DNA from: Siphonodentalium dalli
Lineage: Eukaryota > Mollusca > Scaphopoda > Gadilida > Siphonodentaliidae
Length of the DNA stretch: 64,000 nucleotides
Reading direction: 5' to 3'
Assembly (NCBI GenBank): GCA_032622095.1
Contig: CP136068.1
Coordinates: forward strand, 9,029,314-9,093,313
Shown here: one piece after another, positions 46,097 to 58,645 of the stretch
Layout: each line of letters starts with the position of its first letter
Numbering within the stretch: the stretch's first letter is position 1
Position numbers and translations under genes: made by a program
Notes under the pieces: generated by a model
Database searches by the model: none
Seen by the model: only the letters and a program-made list of their open reading frames with translations
What the model was told of the DNA's origin: nothing

Positions 46097-49000
46097 CAAT
46101 ACTGGGCCACACATTTTGAAATTAGTTATTTTAATACTACAGGTCACTGTTGGAGACTTTAGTTCAATTTGAATCTGCAAGGCCTGTACTAGTGTAGGCC
46201 TACTGCGGCCAGTCCAGTCCAAAGTCATACATGTACATTTTAGTGTCAAATTGCACTTGCTACATGTACATTTTTCTGACGCTATCTACCCACACTGTTT
46301 TTTTTAAATCTGCGTGTTTGAACGATAGGTTCTCCAAAAGTTCCCATTAATTGTCACCTGAGTCACTCTCCTGGGTCATCAGGATGAGAATTCCCGCTGT
46401 TGACAATATTCAATTAGAATGTCAACAACATAGCCTGATCTGATCACACGAACTTCAATTCGAACCGAGTTTTTGACAAGTTTTCCAGGCAATAATCGTT
46501 GAATTCATATGTGAGGACCCAACATTCCCATTCAACACAACATACACGGAGATAAAACTCCGATAATCTAACTCAAATATGCGTTCTAACTAATTAAGTT
46601 TTAATTAATTTATTTGGTCTTGAGAATGAGAGTTATTATTCTCAAAACAATCGTATCAAATTAGTGACGAAAGATCGCCGACCAATCGGATCGCGCGGAT
46701 TGGAATTGTGGCTAAAAATAGTTATCTGCGGGATTCCGCCGTATATATATATGTTATTGCTTCAGTCAATCGGGGTATACTGGGGAAGATTGTTGTGTCC
46801 CTTTAATGTTTCGCATTCCTTACAGGTCGTGGCCTCTCCAGGTCATGCATGACCTTTGGAATTTGGTTGGGGTCAATATAGTTCAATTATTCCTGTCTTC
46901 CCATCGATAAGTTAGATAGATATATTTGATATGTACCATCACGTCCCTTGAATAAAGATAAGGATAGGGGTGCCTTACTCTACAGTTATATTTATCACTA
47001 ATTGAAAATTACAAATTGCGTTAGGCTAAAACTAACTCTCTGCATAGCCACGACATCATGTTATTTTAAAAAGGCGAAACCGGTTCAATTAATTATGATC
47101 CATCGATAAGACCAACAAGAGCTAGATATACATAAATGCAAACTACTTAATACAATAACAGAACAAAATATACAATAGACGAGAATTGACAGCATGCAAA
47201 CAATTCAAATAATATTATCTGTACTTCATTCAAAAATCAGATTAATAAGCAATTAATAACTAAATTCAATGACAGTAAGGATATAGTATACGTTGTTATT
47301 ATTTTGTCGGAAATTGGGGAATTAATGTATGCTGCTATTATCTTGCCAGAAAGTATTGAATTAATTTAACTGGTATACACTAAAGAATGGTTGGATTTGG
47401 TATGGGATTTTGCGGGTATAAAGCTTGTCACTTTAAAAAGGACGCTAACAATTACAAGGTTGTTCAAACTGGGATCAACTCAATTACTAGCAAAATAATG
47501 TCCACGAAATCAAACCGAAGCTGATTTATTAACTAGTACTGCCAGACTAATTTAATTTAATTTTGATTAACGGCTGATAACACACATATGAGGTAGATAG
47601 AGATAAACAACAAACATATAAACATAATATCAAAATAAAGCATACATCGACATAATGCGAAATCAAAATGAATGTGTAATGAATAAGTATCAGCTAAATG
47701 TAGTTACATCAACGATACCATAGATGCATAGGAGTCATAGGACATTCGATCCCAGCTAATGGGTCAAAATATTAACTTCTGGTATAGCAAGCAACTTGCC
47801 CGATCGCCTTTGGATGCAGGGTGGTATTCGCTGCAGGATGATAGGCCAGGAAAAATGGTGTCGCCTCGAGAGGGAATTTATGAGACCTACATTTTTGGTC
47901 ATCGTAAATAGTTAACTTTCGGAATCCGTATGTTGGATTTGTCAGGTAAGCGGACATTTTCTCATCACGTGGTTTTCTTGAGGCACCCGGTGAAAAAATC
48001 GGTCAATTTTAAATATAGCGGACATTTTTGACAGAGTATTTTCATACCTTTTGAGAAGAGATATTTGTCAAATTTTGATACCCGAGAATGGGGCGATAAC
48101 CATAGTGAGGTAACACATGTAACCATTGAATATCGGAATTGCAGTCATGACGTCATGTGACGTCAGATAATATTTTTGGTGAGACGAATATGACGATCGA
48201 CGTGTTGTCAACCATCTGTTCTCACGATAAACAATTCGGGTGACTCTATAAATGAGCGGCGTCCGTTCTAAACGTTTACTGTCCGATTGATATTGAATAA
48301 TAATGTTCCTTTTCGACTTCAAATGTGATCGCTCAAATTAGTATTGTCTGATATCTTTCAAATTTAGTACATGTATGTGGATTAATCACAAGTACGACAG
48401 AACGGATGATGGAAGCATTACATATGGCGTCGGGTCTGCATCTCGACCAATTGTTCATTGTCGTCGGTATTACTACGGCATACGCGTCTTGTTGCCTGAT
48501 AAATGTACTGTCTTAAACGCCAGTGACCATCGAGTAACCAAGTGATGATTTAGAACAGGAATCCTACATCTGACATCTGGCTGGAACTATGAAGAAACAT
48601 ATGGCAAACACAACAAAAACTATTTACTCAAAACACGTGACATCCCGGCCATGACAATCGGGATGAACGGACCAAACATACCCCTGGTGCCGGTTGCCGC
48701 TTCCATTCAAATTATCAAAACAATATCAACCACATCGGGTTTGAAATTTCCAACTAACATTGTGACGGCATGCAGTATCCAACTGTTGAAAATTTTGGTT
48801 ATATGTTTCGGGGGTGGGGTGGTAGTGTTAGATGCATATACTCCAATATATGTGACCACGAGGATGTCATCCCACGTTGTAGAAGAGTATTTTCGTTCCT
48901 GATCGTATTTTACATCCAGCCCGTTTCGCTTGATGTGCAATCGTTGCGCATCCGTTACGTCATTGACACACGCACATTACCTGGAAAGACAAAATGAATG

Positions 49001-49108
49001 CCATGTTAACCGTTTCATGACGGGAGCTGCCTCACTGCCAATATGTTAACTTTTAACACCAATGGTGCAAAAACAAAGACCTCAACAGGTTCTCGCTTGG
49101 GGTGGATA
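46097..49108. other. No gene recognised; two repeat copies
   Basis: 47090-47220 and 47560-47700 are relatives of the 36650-36800 repeat. 49009-49035 looks like a leftover family B MITE end ('cgtttcatgacgggagctgc'). Open frames around 48651-48997 overlap on both strands without a recognisable domain. Confidence 0.4.
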
Positions 49109-49324
49109 TGTGACGGTGTAATTTAGCCCTAGTTTATATACAACTAATACAAGTTAATATTGACAACTAGCAGCTAACATATTCATCCATATCACCGGTA
49201 TTTACGACATCCCGTTTACCCTCTCTACTTCGCTGTTTCGATCCGTCCCTGTAGCTATTACTCTGTAACTTTAGCCCAATGCTCAACGCTCTAGTATCGC
49301 TATTTTAAATACCACAGGTAAGCT
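49109..49324 (+). repeat. Inverted copy of the LTR start (left arm)
   Basis: It begins 'tgtgacggtgtaatttagcc' and ends 'ataccacaggtaagct'. It matches the reverse complement of 56462-56677 with about 3 differences in 216. It joins the integrase frame directly at 49325, replacing the integrase C-terminus. Confidence 0.9.
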
Positions 49325-50110
49325 AACCTGTAAGATTCTCTAAGTCTGTGCTTAAGGTCAGTAACATAATCGCAATACGAACGATCATCTTTAGAATCAG
49401 ATTTATGCAAACCAAACATGATATCAATTGGTAACCTTGGTTCTCTTCCAAACATTAACAAATATGGTGCATAACCTGTAGTTTCATGACGTGTGCAATT
49501 ATATGCATGAACAAGTGGACCAATAAAGGTTTGCCAATCTTTCTTTTGGTCAGGATGAAGAGTACCTAACATTCCTATGAGTGTACGATTAAATCGTTCT
49601 GTAATGCCATTACCCATGGGGTGGTAAGGCGTTGTCCTAGACTTCTTTATACCACACAGCTGACAGAGTTCTGAAATAACCTGTGACTCAAAATTTGCAC
49701 CTTGACCACTATGTATACGCTGTGGGTAGCCATAATGAATAAAGCAATTATTGAATAAGATATCGGCTGTAGTCTTGGCTGTCTGATTCTTGGTAGGAAA
49801 AGCTTGAGCGTACTTAGTAAAGTGATCTGTAATAACAAGAACATTTTCATAACCACCTTTACAAGATTCTAAACACAAAAAATCAATACAAACTAACTCA
49901 AGTGGCTGTGAAGTAGAAACTGAAACTAAAGGAGCTCTAAAATTTGTAGAAGTCTTTCTCCTTATACATCTATGGCAATTCTTGGTCCAGTTATCTACTA
50001 TACTGTCAATGCTGGGGAAATAAAATCTTTCTTTCACCAGAGAAATAGTCCTATCCCGTCCGGGATGTCCAATGTCATTATGCAATGACTTAGTAATACA
50101 AGTTGAGACG
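49300..50110 (-). pseudogene. Gypsy integrase
   Basis: The zinc-binding H-H-C-C region ('HNDIGHPGRDRT', 'NCHRCIRRKT') is followed by the core: first catalytic Asp in 'LELVCIDFL', then 'RIHSGQGANFES', then Glu in 'GNGITERFNRTL'. At the second catalytic position the usual Asp of 'HSDQG' is Gly (codon at 49705-49707), so strand transfer would be lost. The frame runs into the inverted LTR segment after 'LRESYRLA', removing the C-terminal domain. A frameshift near 50095 separates it from RNase H. Confidence 0.88.
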
Positions 50111-50945
50111 TTGAACTACCATTAAAAGTTGACTCTCTATATAAAACACCTCTCTGCAACTTCAACTTCGAAAAATGCCTGAAAAAAGGAGAATGATCTT
50201 TTGAAGGAGGCAAAGACCTTCTATTCGGACATTTCTTCAGCCTAACTGCTGTCATCCAAAATGATAAAACATTATCTCGCTCTTGTGCTCTCCTCCAATC
50301 CTTGTAATACATCTCATCAAGATCATAACCTAATTCATCAACTGGTTTCAATACATCTGAGTCTACACATAAACTCTCAACAAAAGGCTGCTGTACCTGT
50401 AAAGAGTTACAGGTAGTCTTTACAGATTCAACTGGAATAAATTCACGATTAAAAGCTGAAGAAGGCTCATCCAACCTAGATAAAACATCTGCATCTGTAT
50501 TGGTCTTACCAGGCTTATAGAGAATATCAAATTTAAAAGCACCAAGGGCTGACAACCATCTTTGACCTCTAGCATCTAATTTAGCTGAAGTAAATACATA
50601 AGTTAAAGGGTTATTATCTGTATATACAACAAAATAATTTCCATATAAGTAATCATAAAACTTCTCCGTCACTGTCCATTTCAAAGCTAAAAATTAAAAT
50701 TTGTGGGCGGGATAATTCTTCTCTGCGGCAGTAGTACCTCGGCTGCCATATACTATCACCCGCATCACACCATCGTCTTCCTGGAGAAGGACGCAACCTA
50801 AACCATGCCGGGACGCATCAATATGGATTTCAAATGGTCTGCTATAGTCGGGGTAGCCTAAAATGGGGGGATTTGAAAGACGATCTTTCAAATAATTAAA
50901 TTCAGACTGCTGCTCACTTTCCCATTTCCATTTACCTGTAAAAGA
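50111..50945 (-). pseudogene. Gypsy RNase H and spacer
   Basis: RNase H motifs 'FEIHIDASRHGLGCVLLQED', 'AAEKNYPAHKF', 'YFVVYTDNNPLTYV', 'LDARGQRWLSAL', and the 'GKTNTDADVLSRL' end of the domain. An in-frame TAA at 50694-50696 splits it (a Glu codon is expected there). The RT-RNaseH join has another TAA at 50946-50948. Confidence 0.85.
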
Positions 50946-51418
50946 TTATTTAACCTTAATCTTTGACTTCTTAACATTAGTGGGTGGGAGTAAATCTGTA
51001 AGTGGTTTAGAAATTGCAGAAAAATTCTTGACATATTTCCTATAAAAACCACAGAAACCTAAACTTTTTCTCAACTGATCTGGATTCTCTGGAGCTGGCC
51101 AATTGACAATTTTGTCAAATTTCTCAGGATCAGTTTCAATACCATGCTCTGAAACTATATAACCAACATAAGTACATTTAAGTTGAAAGAATTTGCATTT
51201 TGAAGGTGCAAGCTTCAAATTACATTGCCTCAATCTGTCAAAAACAGATTCAAGTCGTTCTATCATCTCTGGAACCGTCTGCGACCAAATATTGATGTCA
51301 TCAATATAAATATTGCAGATATTATGGTTTAAACCTTCGAGACAATCCTCCATCATTCTCTGAAACGAACTTGGACTATTGTTAAGTCCAAAAGCTAAAC
51401 GATTGTACTCGTAAAATC
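50946..51418 (-). pseudogene. Gypsy reverse transcriptase, C-terminal part
   Basis: Reads 'GFYEYNRLAFGLNNSPSSFQ', the catalytic 'NIYIDDINIWS' (YIDD codons at 51297-51308), 'GFCGFYRKYVKNFSAISKPL'. About 40 residues that normally lie between 'SLKGAKLF' and 'YEYNRLAFGL', including catalytic motif A, are missing at about 51420. Confidence 0.88.
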
Positions 51419-52642
51419 CTAATCCTGAAACAGAAAAAGCTTGGCACCTTTGAGAGAATCAAACAACATATCTGGCCTAGGCAAAGCATAATTATCAGGG
51501 ATAGTCTGTTTATTGAGTTGCCTGTAATCAACACAGAGTCTAAGAGCGTTAGAACCACGCTTCCTAACAAGAACAACATTAGAAGAGAATGGACTCCTGG
51601 ATCTTCTAATAACTCCAGCTGAAAGTAACTGATGAAGATGATTTCTGACCTCTTCAATCATACTAGGTGGAATGTGTCTTGGACGCTGCTTAAAATGTGT
51701 ACTGTCATACCTATCAATCCGATGTTTAATCCTGTTATAAAAACCTAAGTCCAAGTCACTCTGAGAGAAAACATCTGAAAAACTTTTAATAAGTTTCATC
51801 CCAGCTTTAAATTCATCAGCTGTCAAAGAAGATAAGTCAAACTGAAGTTGATCTGTAAATGAAGAACTTGTTTCACCAGGCTTAGACTCCTCGGTATCCT
51901 CTACTGAAACAGGTTGAATCTGGCATATTACAGAGTTAGGAGCAATGCTAATGGTTCTGGAAGAAATGTTGGACAGATGAACATCAATCGAATCATTACT
52001 CTTGCAATCATATTTAACAACATATGGACATATTTCTAAAAAATCAAATCGACTATCATCTGGAAGTGGCTGAAAAATTGCACATTTAAGCTGATATGGA
52101 ATCTTGTTATCAATAAAACCTGAAAGAACTTTCTTTGTGTTTGGATGAAGGATCACATGCTGATTCTCTGCAGATTTAACCTGCCCTAAAACAAAATTAT
52201 TCTTTGCAAGGTTCCTTTCTCTGAATGTCATACAGTGGAATGACATATACCATGGAGAAGACAGATTAGATACCTGCAAAAACTTGGAACCATGCTGCTG
52301 CTTACAAATCTCCATGAAATCAGCTAACACATTTGTACCTAACAACACTGGAACTGAAAAGTTATAATTGCTATTTGGCACTACAAGAAAAATACAATCT
52401 CTTGTCGCATTCCGAGTAAACTCAGAAACTGTCACTGGACAGTCTATGTACCCTAGGTACGGAAGACTTTTACCATCTGCACACTCAATGTTCAGGATCT
52501 GGTTTAGAGGCTGAAGTGGGGACTTCGGCCAAAAATGAAGTATAAAACCGCTCTGAAATAGTACTGACTGTGCTCCCTGTATCAAGAAGTGCTTTTGTGT
52601 TAAAGCCAGCAACCTGAACTTCAGTCTCTGTGGGACTTCCAC
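51419..52642 (-). pseudogene. Gypsy protease flank and RT N-terminal part
   Basis: Long frame with 'CADGKSLPYLGYIDCPVTV' and 'VLLGTNVLADFM' (second half of the retropepsin-like domain), a linker, then the RT start 'IKHRIDRYDSTHFKQRPRHI', 'LHQLLSAGVIRRSRSPFSSN' and 'ALRLCVDYRQLNKQTIPDNY'. The first about 40 residues of the frame are out of frame with the protease start, indicating a frameshift near 52500. Confidence 0.85.
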
Positions 52643-53045
52643 TTAAACCAGAAGGATCCTGTAAACTAAGATTCATGGACTGCTGCGGAGGTCTGGAAGA
52701 ATGACTATTATAAGTCTGTTTGGCTCTGCCCCTATTCCAGTACCTGAAATTCCTACAACCTCTAGCAAAATAACAACCTAAAAATTGTCTGGAACAATTT
52801 ATATCATCTCGCAACCTGTCATTAGAAGGATGATTAAAATCATTCACTTCATGAGCATCTCTCTGTGAAACTTTATAGTTATGTGACCTCTTCTGCTTAT
52901 ACCGTCTATGCCTAGAATAAGTTTTATTATAATCATAACCATTATTATAATAATTGGTGTAATAGGCATTCTCATTCTGCATTTCCATCTCCTGCTCCTT
53001 GAGTCTTTCAATCTGTTCCCTTAATTTACTGTAAGTCATCAACAC
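52485..53045 (-). pseudogene. Gypsy gag end and protease active site
   Basis: Starts with a Glu/Gln-rich, probably coiled-coil stretch ('LREQIERLKEQEMEMQNENA'), then a basic region with 'CYFARGCRNFRYWNRGR', a poor match to a zinc knuckle, and the aspartic protease site 'KALLDTGSTVSTIS' (DTGS codons 52572-52583). A normal gag capsid domain is not found upstream. Confidence 0.75.
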
Positions 53046-55320
53046 CGGCCATCATGATTCAATTTAATGAACAATATGGAAATAATAATACAAATAAACA
53101 ATATTATTCAAATCAATCAGCAAGTTGTGGTTAAAGTAACGTATTAACCAATAATTTATTCAGAAAAATATTTCAAGATCAGCTATCTAATAACTATTGA
53201 CTATCGCAACCTGTGAAAAAAATATTCAAGTCCAATTGCTAAATGAAATCTGTAAACCTGAAAAAAAAATTCAAGTCCTAAGTTCACTGTAAATAAATTA
53301 CGGCTTTAGCATGAAAAAAAAAGAAGAAATAATCTCTATGTCCGATAACGCAGAAATATCTGGATAAGATTTCTACCAACTGAAATACTACATAAGATTT
53401 CTGAAAAAAAATTCTAACTCAAACTGCGACTGAAAACAGCGAAAAAATTATTTATTTTATCGGCTTCGGTCTAGCTGAAAAAATAACTTAAGTACCACTG
53501 AAAAAATTACAAAGTTGATTCACATCACCTATTGTCAATGTATAATTGCTGTCGACTAAAAAGAAAATGTTGAAAAAATTCCTAAGTCTGATGAAGTCAC
53601 CTAATGTCGATATATATTGGCTACCGTCTGCAAAAAAAATTCAAAGTACAACCATGTCACCTAATTTCAATGCAAAAACAGCTGAAAAAAGTCGGGACAA
53701 GTCACCTAATTTCAATAATGTCTGACGACGAGCTGAAAAAAATTCAAAGTCGAAACTAATCACCTATTTCCGAACTAAAAAAAAAAAAATCTAAGTATCC
53801 TATTTTCAATGTACTGCGTCCACCGTCTTCGGAAAATCTGAAAAATTGTACAAGACGAGCGAAGTTACCTAATTTCACTAATCTGACATTGACGTCAGAA
53901 TGAAATTTTTTTTTAACACTGCAAGTGATGCGAGCGCACGGTATTGTACGACAAAAAGATTGAAATGACAAGCGACAAGTGGGCAAGTCAGAATGTACGT
54001 CGGGGCAAGTCGGGTATGGGCAGATACCGTGACCAATATTATTGGCCAACTGACTGGACGACACTAAACTTACCGTCTTATGTTATCTGCGACTACTGAA
54101 CATAACACAAAAACACTGAAGCAGAATGAAGAATGTCGAACAACAACGCTGATGGAGAACAAGCAGAAACTACCATTTTCACAAATGCCAGCTTAAACAC
54201 TACCGGGATGATGCAAAAAATATTTGCATCAAAAATGCCAACACAAATGATGCACTAAGTTAAGTATGCATCCGCAGAAAGCGATTAAATTTACACAATC
54301 AGAAAACACAGAATGTTTGGAAAAATTCAAACATTTTCCAACAAGTCCGGCTTTGGAAAAATATCACTTAATCAGCAGTGTGATTCTGACACATGAGAAA
54401 TTTGACAAAGTGGCCTGACAAATTTTGTTGTCAATTTTGGATACTCAATCCAATACAACATTTTTCACATGCTATGAGCCTCAAAATAAATTACCAGTAT
54501 ATTAGCTAGTCTATAGTAGGCATGAAAACAACTTACACTTACAAACAATACTGGCACTGATGAAAAACAATGACACAATCGTCCGGATCTGCTCACTTTG
54601 AAATGTCAACAAAAAGCCATGTGTCAATGTTTACAACGCAAAACCGGAAGTTCTATTTATGTGTCGGGTTTACCAAACAGAGCACTTTATTGAGCGTTGA
54701 AGAAAACAGACAATACTTTGAATAAGAAATAGAACGCTCTTTATCCACGACACACGTTAGTTATGAGATTATACAGGCACATTTGACAGCATGACCGGGG
54801 TCACGTCACCAAAGTTGCATATACAAGCTCACAACCCTAAATAAACTAATTACGTTATTGAGGATGAATGGCTCAAATCAGAATAAACGTAAGTGCATAT
54901 AAAACAAAACAAGTGTGCATAAATAAACAATGGGCATTTTGAGAATAATTGACATCAGATCCCAATTGAATGTGAATTGTTTACAATTTAGCACGTCACA
55001 ATTTGTGATTCTACACACTGTAGTATTAGTCTACGAATCTAGGTCATCACTCCATCGATGCGCGACTTGGCCAAGCGATAATTGGATAACACAATGGTAA
55101 ATAGTTTGTCTACACACTGCACTGGCTCCAACAATCACTGAATCCCCAAAACGAATAGATCACACGGGCGACACATTGTTATTACTGCGTGCTGTCCTCA
55201 GTTGACAGGTTGGGATTTCCCAGTTTCCAGCGAGTTATTTTTGGGCTGGTTTACCAGTTCCACTTAAATTAACATATACAACATCTTCGAATTTCCAAGA
55301 ATTCTGGAACCATTGCCATT
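53046..55320 (-). other. Gypsy leader with splice-site-like tandem repeats
   Basis: No gag frame is found. From about 53220 to 53870 the minus strand repeats a pattern at 36-73-bp spacing: a T-run ending in CAG ('attttttttcag'), about 20-30 nt, then 'attag' + 'gtgact' or similar. Anchor words 'cacctaatttcaa' (plus strand) lie at 53525, 53598, 53659, 53703, 53761 and, diverged, 53797 and 53866. 54100-55320 is unique AT-rich leader. Confidence 0.6.
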
Positions 55321-55336
55321 ACCACGTCAGGCGCCA
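55321..55336 (-). other. Primer-binding site
   Basis: Two bases inside the LTR edge the minus strand reads 'tggcgcctgacgtggt'. The TGGCGCC start is shared by tRNA-primed primer-binding sites of many retroelements. Which tRNA is used cannot be settled from the sequence alone. Confidence 0.65.
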
Positions 55337-55338
55337 AA

Positions 55339-56677
55339 TGTCAGAGGGTTACTATGGGTCCATTATATATATTAATGTCCTCGAGCCTTTGACATTAAAT
55401 TTATAGTTTGCTTTGGCAGTATGGGCTTTGTCAATGAATTCTCAATCTTGGTGGTAGGGTCAATGGAAAGTTCATATTACCTGTATAAGTCTTCATAGTA
55501 TTTATTCATCTTTCACAAGATGAATAAATACAATCTCGGTTGTGTTGTATATCTCTGAAATATTGCTTGCAGTATTCTATGTCCAGTTTATTTAGGTTAT
55601 GATAGTGTTTCATATAATCTCAATATTGCTGAGATATACAACATATTTTCGACTGACGATCCAGTGGTTTAACTATTTGAGGTTCCAGTTCTCCAAGAAC
55701 ATTTTGTTTATAGTTATATACTCTGGTGATATATAGTGTGCATGTCATTTCTCTTTCATAAGAATAACACATCTCGATTATCATCATCATCACCATCAAC
55801 ACATACAATCAAACATAATCCACAGACTGGTATAGTCTGCACACATAACACAGAGAGCGTTATTTATCATACTCCAGTATAGATATATCAGCACATCAGT
55901 AGAGATAGGCCCTGCAACCAAATGCAAATATATTACCATTTGCATATATGATAAGCACGCATATGTGCATACACAAATATATGTTAAAGGAACTTGAGGA
56001 GTTCCTGAAAATACAAGAGATGCCAGATATCCAATATATCTAATTGAGATATCTACAAACTGGCATCTCAGGTTATCGGGAGATAACCTCACAAAAGTAA
56101 TCACATTAAAATATAATTAAAATAGGAAATATATTCCTAACTATTGGGCTGTATATACTTTATGTCAAAATGGACAAACTCTATGCTGAACTACTTGAAG
56201 ACAAAAGTATTAATAAAAACATGATTATAACGATAAAATATAGAAATTGTGAACATACCAGTTCAATGGGACATAGGCCACTATGTCAGCATAATCTGTA
56301 TTCAACCATAATCTAGACTTGACGACATATCGACGACAATATAACCGTACACTTTTCCGAAGACAACTTTCTGATAGACAGGTAAAACAATCGAAACCCC
56401 GCGAAACTGTTTTAACCTTTGACAACTTTACGCGCGGCTGTGTCTCATCCAATCAGCATTAAGCTTACCTGTGGTATTTAAAATAGCGATACTAGAGCGT
56501 TGAGCATTGGGCTAAAGTTACAGAGTAATAGTTACAGGGACGGATCGAAACAGCGAAGTAGAGAGGGTAAACGGGATGTCGTAAATACCGGTGATATGGA
56601 TGAATATGTTAGCTGCTAGTTGTCAGTATTAACTTGTATTAATTGTATATAAACTAGGGCTAAATTACACCGTCACA
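55339..56677 (-). repeat. 5' long terminal repeat, 1339 bp
   Basis: On the minus strand it starts 'tgtgacggtgtaat' and ends 'ccctctgaca', the TG...CA form expected of LTRs, and abuts the primer-binding site. It has 'gtttatata' near the start, a consensus donor 'cacag|gtaagc' at 56467-56468, and a 14-bp perfect hairpin including AATAAA (55499-55530). No second full copy is in the window. Confidence 0.75.
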
Positions 56678-57734
56678 GATACATACATGCATGTAATTTG
56701 GGCAGCTATGGGTAAGCATATAGTCCAAATGATAGGAATCTAGTCCAGGGACGTACATGACTAGGGGTTCTTTGTTGAGAGGGATATGCACCGTGGGGTT
56801 TCATAATACGCCATTGCACCAGACAGAAAGTTTCAACTCTGGGAAATGTAATTTGTTGTTTAGTAGTTAACTGATGCAAACACAACGACCTCAGATACGA
56901 TTTAATCATTTGTGTGACTAAAAGCAAATGTGACAACAGTCATAGACACCCAACCGCACCTTTTACCCATTGGGCCGGCGAATGTCCAACTATGTTATCT
57001 GTAACAAATATAAGTGTTTGTTTGTGTGTATGTCTGTCTCTCACGATTTTTGCGCGTCTAAAACTATACGACCCTCGTAGCTAACGCCCGTATATATCCA
57101 CCAGTAAAACAATTGGGAACTCTTTAATGTTTTGACAGGGACATATTAAGGTCGAAAAATAACGCGGGGAAGATATATATTATTTATTATCGGTTACTTG
57201 ATAATGTACTTCACTGTATGTGAAAGTCCCAACTCGAAATTGCACGATTAAAGTGACTATGTGAGCGATTTTGCTTTGCGTCGCTCACAATTATGGACTT
57301 TGTCCTGGGTAATTAGTTTAATGTTTATTGCGATATCGGCTCACACAAGTCACAGAAAAGTATGCAATCTCATTAACCACATTCTAATGTGAAGTAGATT
57401 ATTTTGAGGTACATGGAACATATTATGTTTGTCCCTGCCTTGTTAGTTTGTTACAAAGTTTCCTGTCATAACGGATCACAAGATCAAAAAGTGTCCATAT
57501 TTTATACTGGTGAATATGATAGCTACGGACGTTAGACAGAGCAGAGCTTCATCTCATGATATAATTGCGCCCAAATCATGCATTTCCTGTGGAACATCTT
57601 AGCATATGACAACTCAAACAATTTCAGGCCGATCGTACAATATCACATGAGATATAACGCGTTTCCCAAAGGTTATCAAGTCGATATTCGTTACCACATC
57701 ATACATCCGAGTGTACAGAGCAAGAGTAACAGAT
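56678..57734. other. No gene recognised
   Basis: Flank of the Gypsy element; short open frames only. Nothing supported. Confidence 0.4.
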
Positions 57735-58011
57735 AAGCGGATAAATATACTAATAAAACTCGACCAAACGGCTTGACCACGGAATCTGATCATTTGCATA
57801 TAGGGGTCGTTTGCCATGGGGAGCGTTATTATATATGTCCCGTTCACCCACGATGTCCTAACAGGGCACTAACAAATTTGTTTATATTTTGGCTATAGAG
57901 GCGACCAAACGGCTAGATCCTTGGAGCTGAAAATGTGTACATATGGGTAATTTGACCATCTGAATCTTATTATATAGGTCCCGTTGATCTAAGATGTCTT
58001 AAAAGGGCACT
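57735..58011. repeat. Two-copy duplication, about 150 bp
   Basis: Both units share 'cgaccaaacggct', 'catataggggtc' or 'catatgggtaatt', 'tatgtcccgtt' or 'aggtcccgtt', and 'agggcactac'. They are diverged. Confidence 0.6.
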
Positions 58012-58434
58012 ACTAATTAATTTAACTAAATAATCTATACTAATACAACTCAATTGGAAGCATATCTCCATTTTAAACTAGTGTCCATAAATATGTCCGT
58101 ATGCACTTGTAATTACTTGAAATGTGAAGCGTAACTGGTTGGTCGCCATTTTTTAGTTTTCACAAAACATGCTGATGGTGTGTTAAAGTAGTTCAGGTGG
58201 GGTGGTAGAGCAGTCAAGTGCATGGGTGAGTGAGACATGATCATATCGCATGGTTATCTCCCGCGGACTGTCTGTGCTAAAATGATAAATTGTGTAGGGA
58301 TGGGAGAAAACAATATTCGTCCGACAATCATACTGAAGTCTTAACCGTATATGTGTGACTGTAATTCAATTGAGTATTTGTCACTAAAATCAAGCATTCT
58401 GATTGACCGAGGGCGATTAACTTTAGTTTTCGAT

Positions 58435-58645
58435 TCACCGACATCGGCCGCTTCAGCGCGCATCAAATCTGAATGTAAGCACGGAAAAATATCATCGGCG
58501 CAGAACGGAGTAGCGAAACGACCACACCCGCACGTTGTTGTCTATAGATACCGTTCATCGGCCGATTCAGCGTGCATCAAATCTGAATGTAGCACGGTAA
58601 AATTTCATCGGCGCAGAACGGAGTAGCGAAACGAGCCAACCCGTC
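58435..58645. repeat. Two-copy tandem duplication, about 118 bp
   Basis: 'gcatcaaatctgaatgta', 'atcggcgcagaacggagtag' and 'cgaaacga' occur in the same order in both units (from about 58440 and 58558). Confidence 0.75.

Larger units (their letters stand above)
49109..56677 (-). mobile_element. Defective Gypsy-type LTR retrotransposon with inverted 216-bp end
   Basis: On the minus strand: LTR (56677-55339), primer-binding site (55336-55321), a repetitive leader, the end of gag, protease, RT, RNase H and integrase down to 49325. The pol order protease-RT-RNaseH-integrase defines the Gypsy (Ty3) group. Instead of a second LTR in direct orientation, the left end (49109-49324) is an inverted copy of the first 216 bp of the LTR. 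GATA flanks both ends (49105-49108 and 56678-56681). Stops, frameshifts and a deletion in the RT make it inactive. Confidence 0.85.

Noticed and set aside
48651-48997. Overlapping frames on both strands, possible membrane protein
   Set aside because: No recognisable domain and equal openness on both strands; looks like chance.
49109-49324. Simple 3' LTR of the Gypsy element
   Set aside because: It is in inverted orientation relative to the 5' LTR and only 216 bp long, so it is not a normal 3' LTR.
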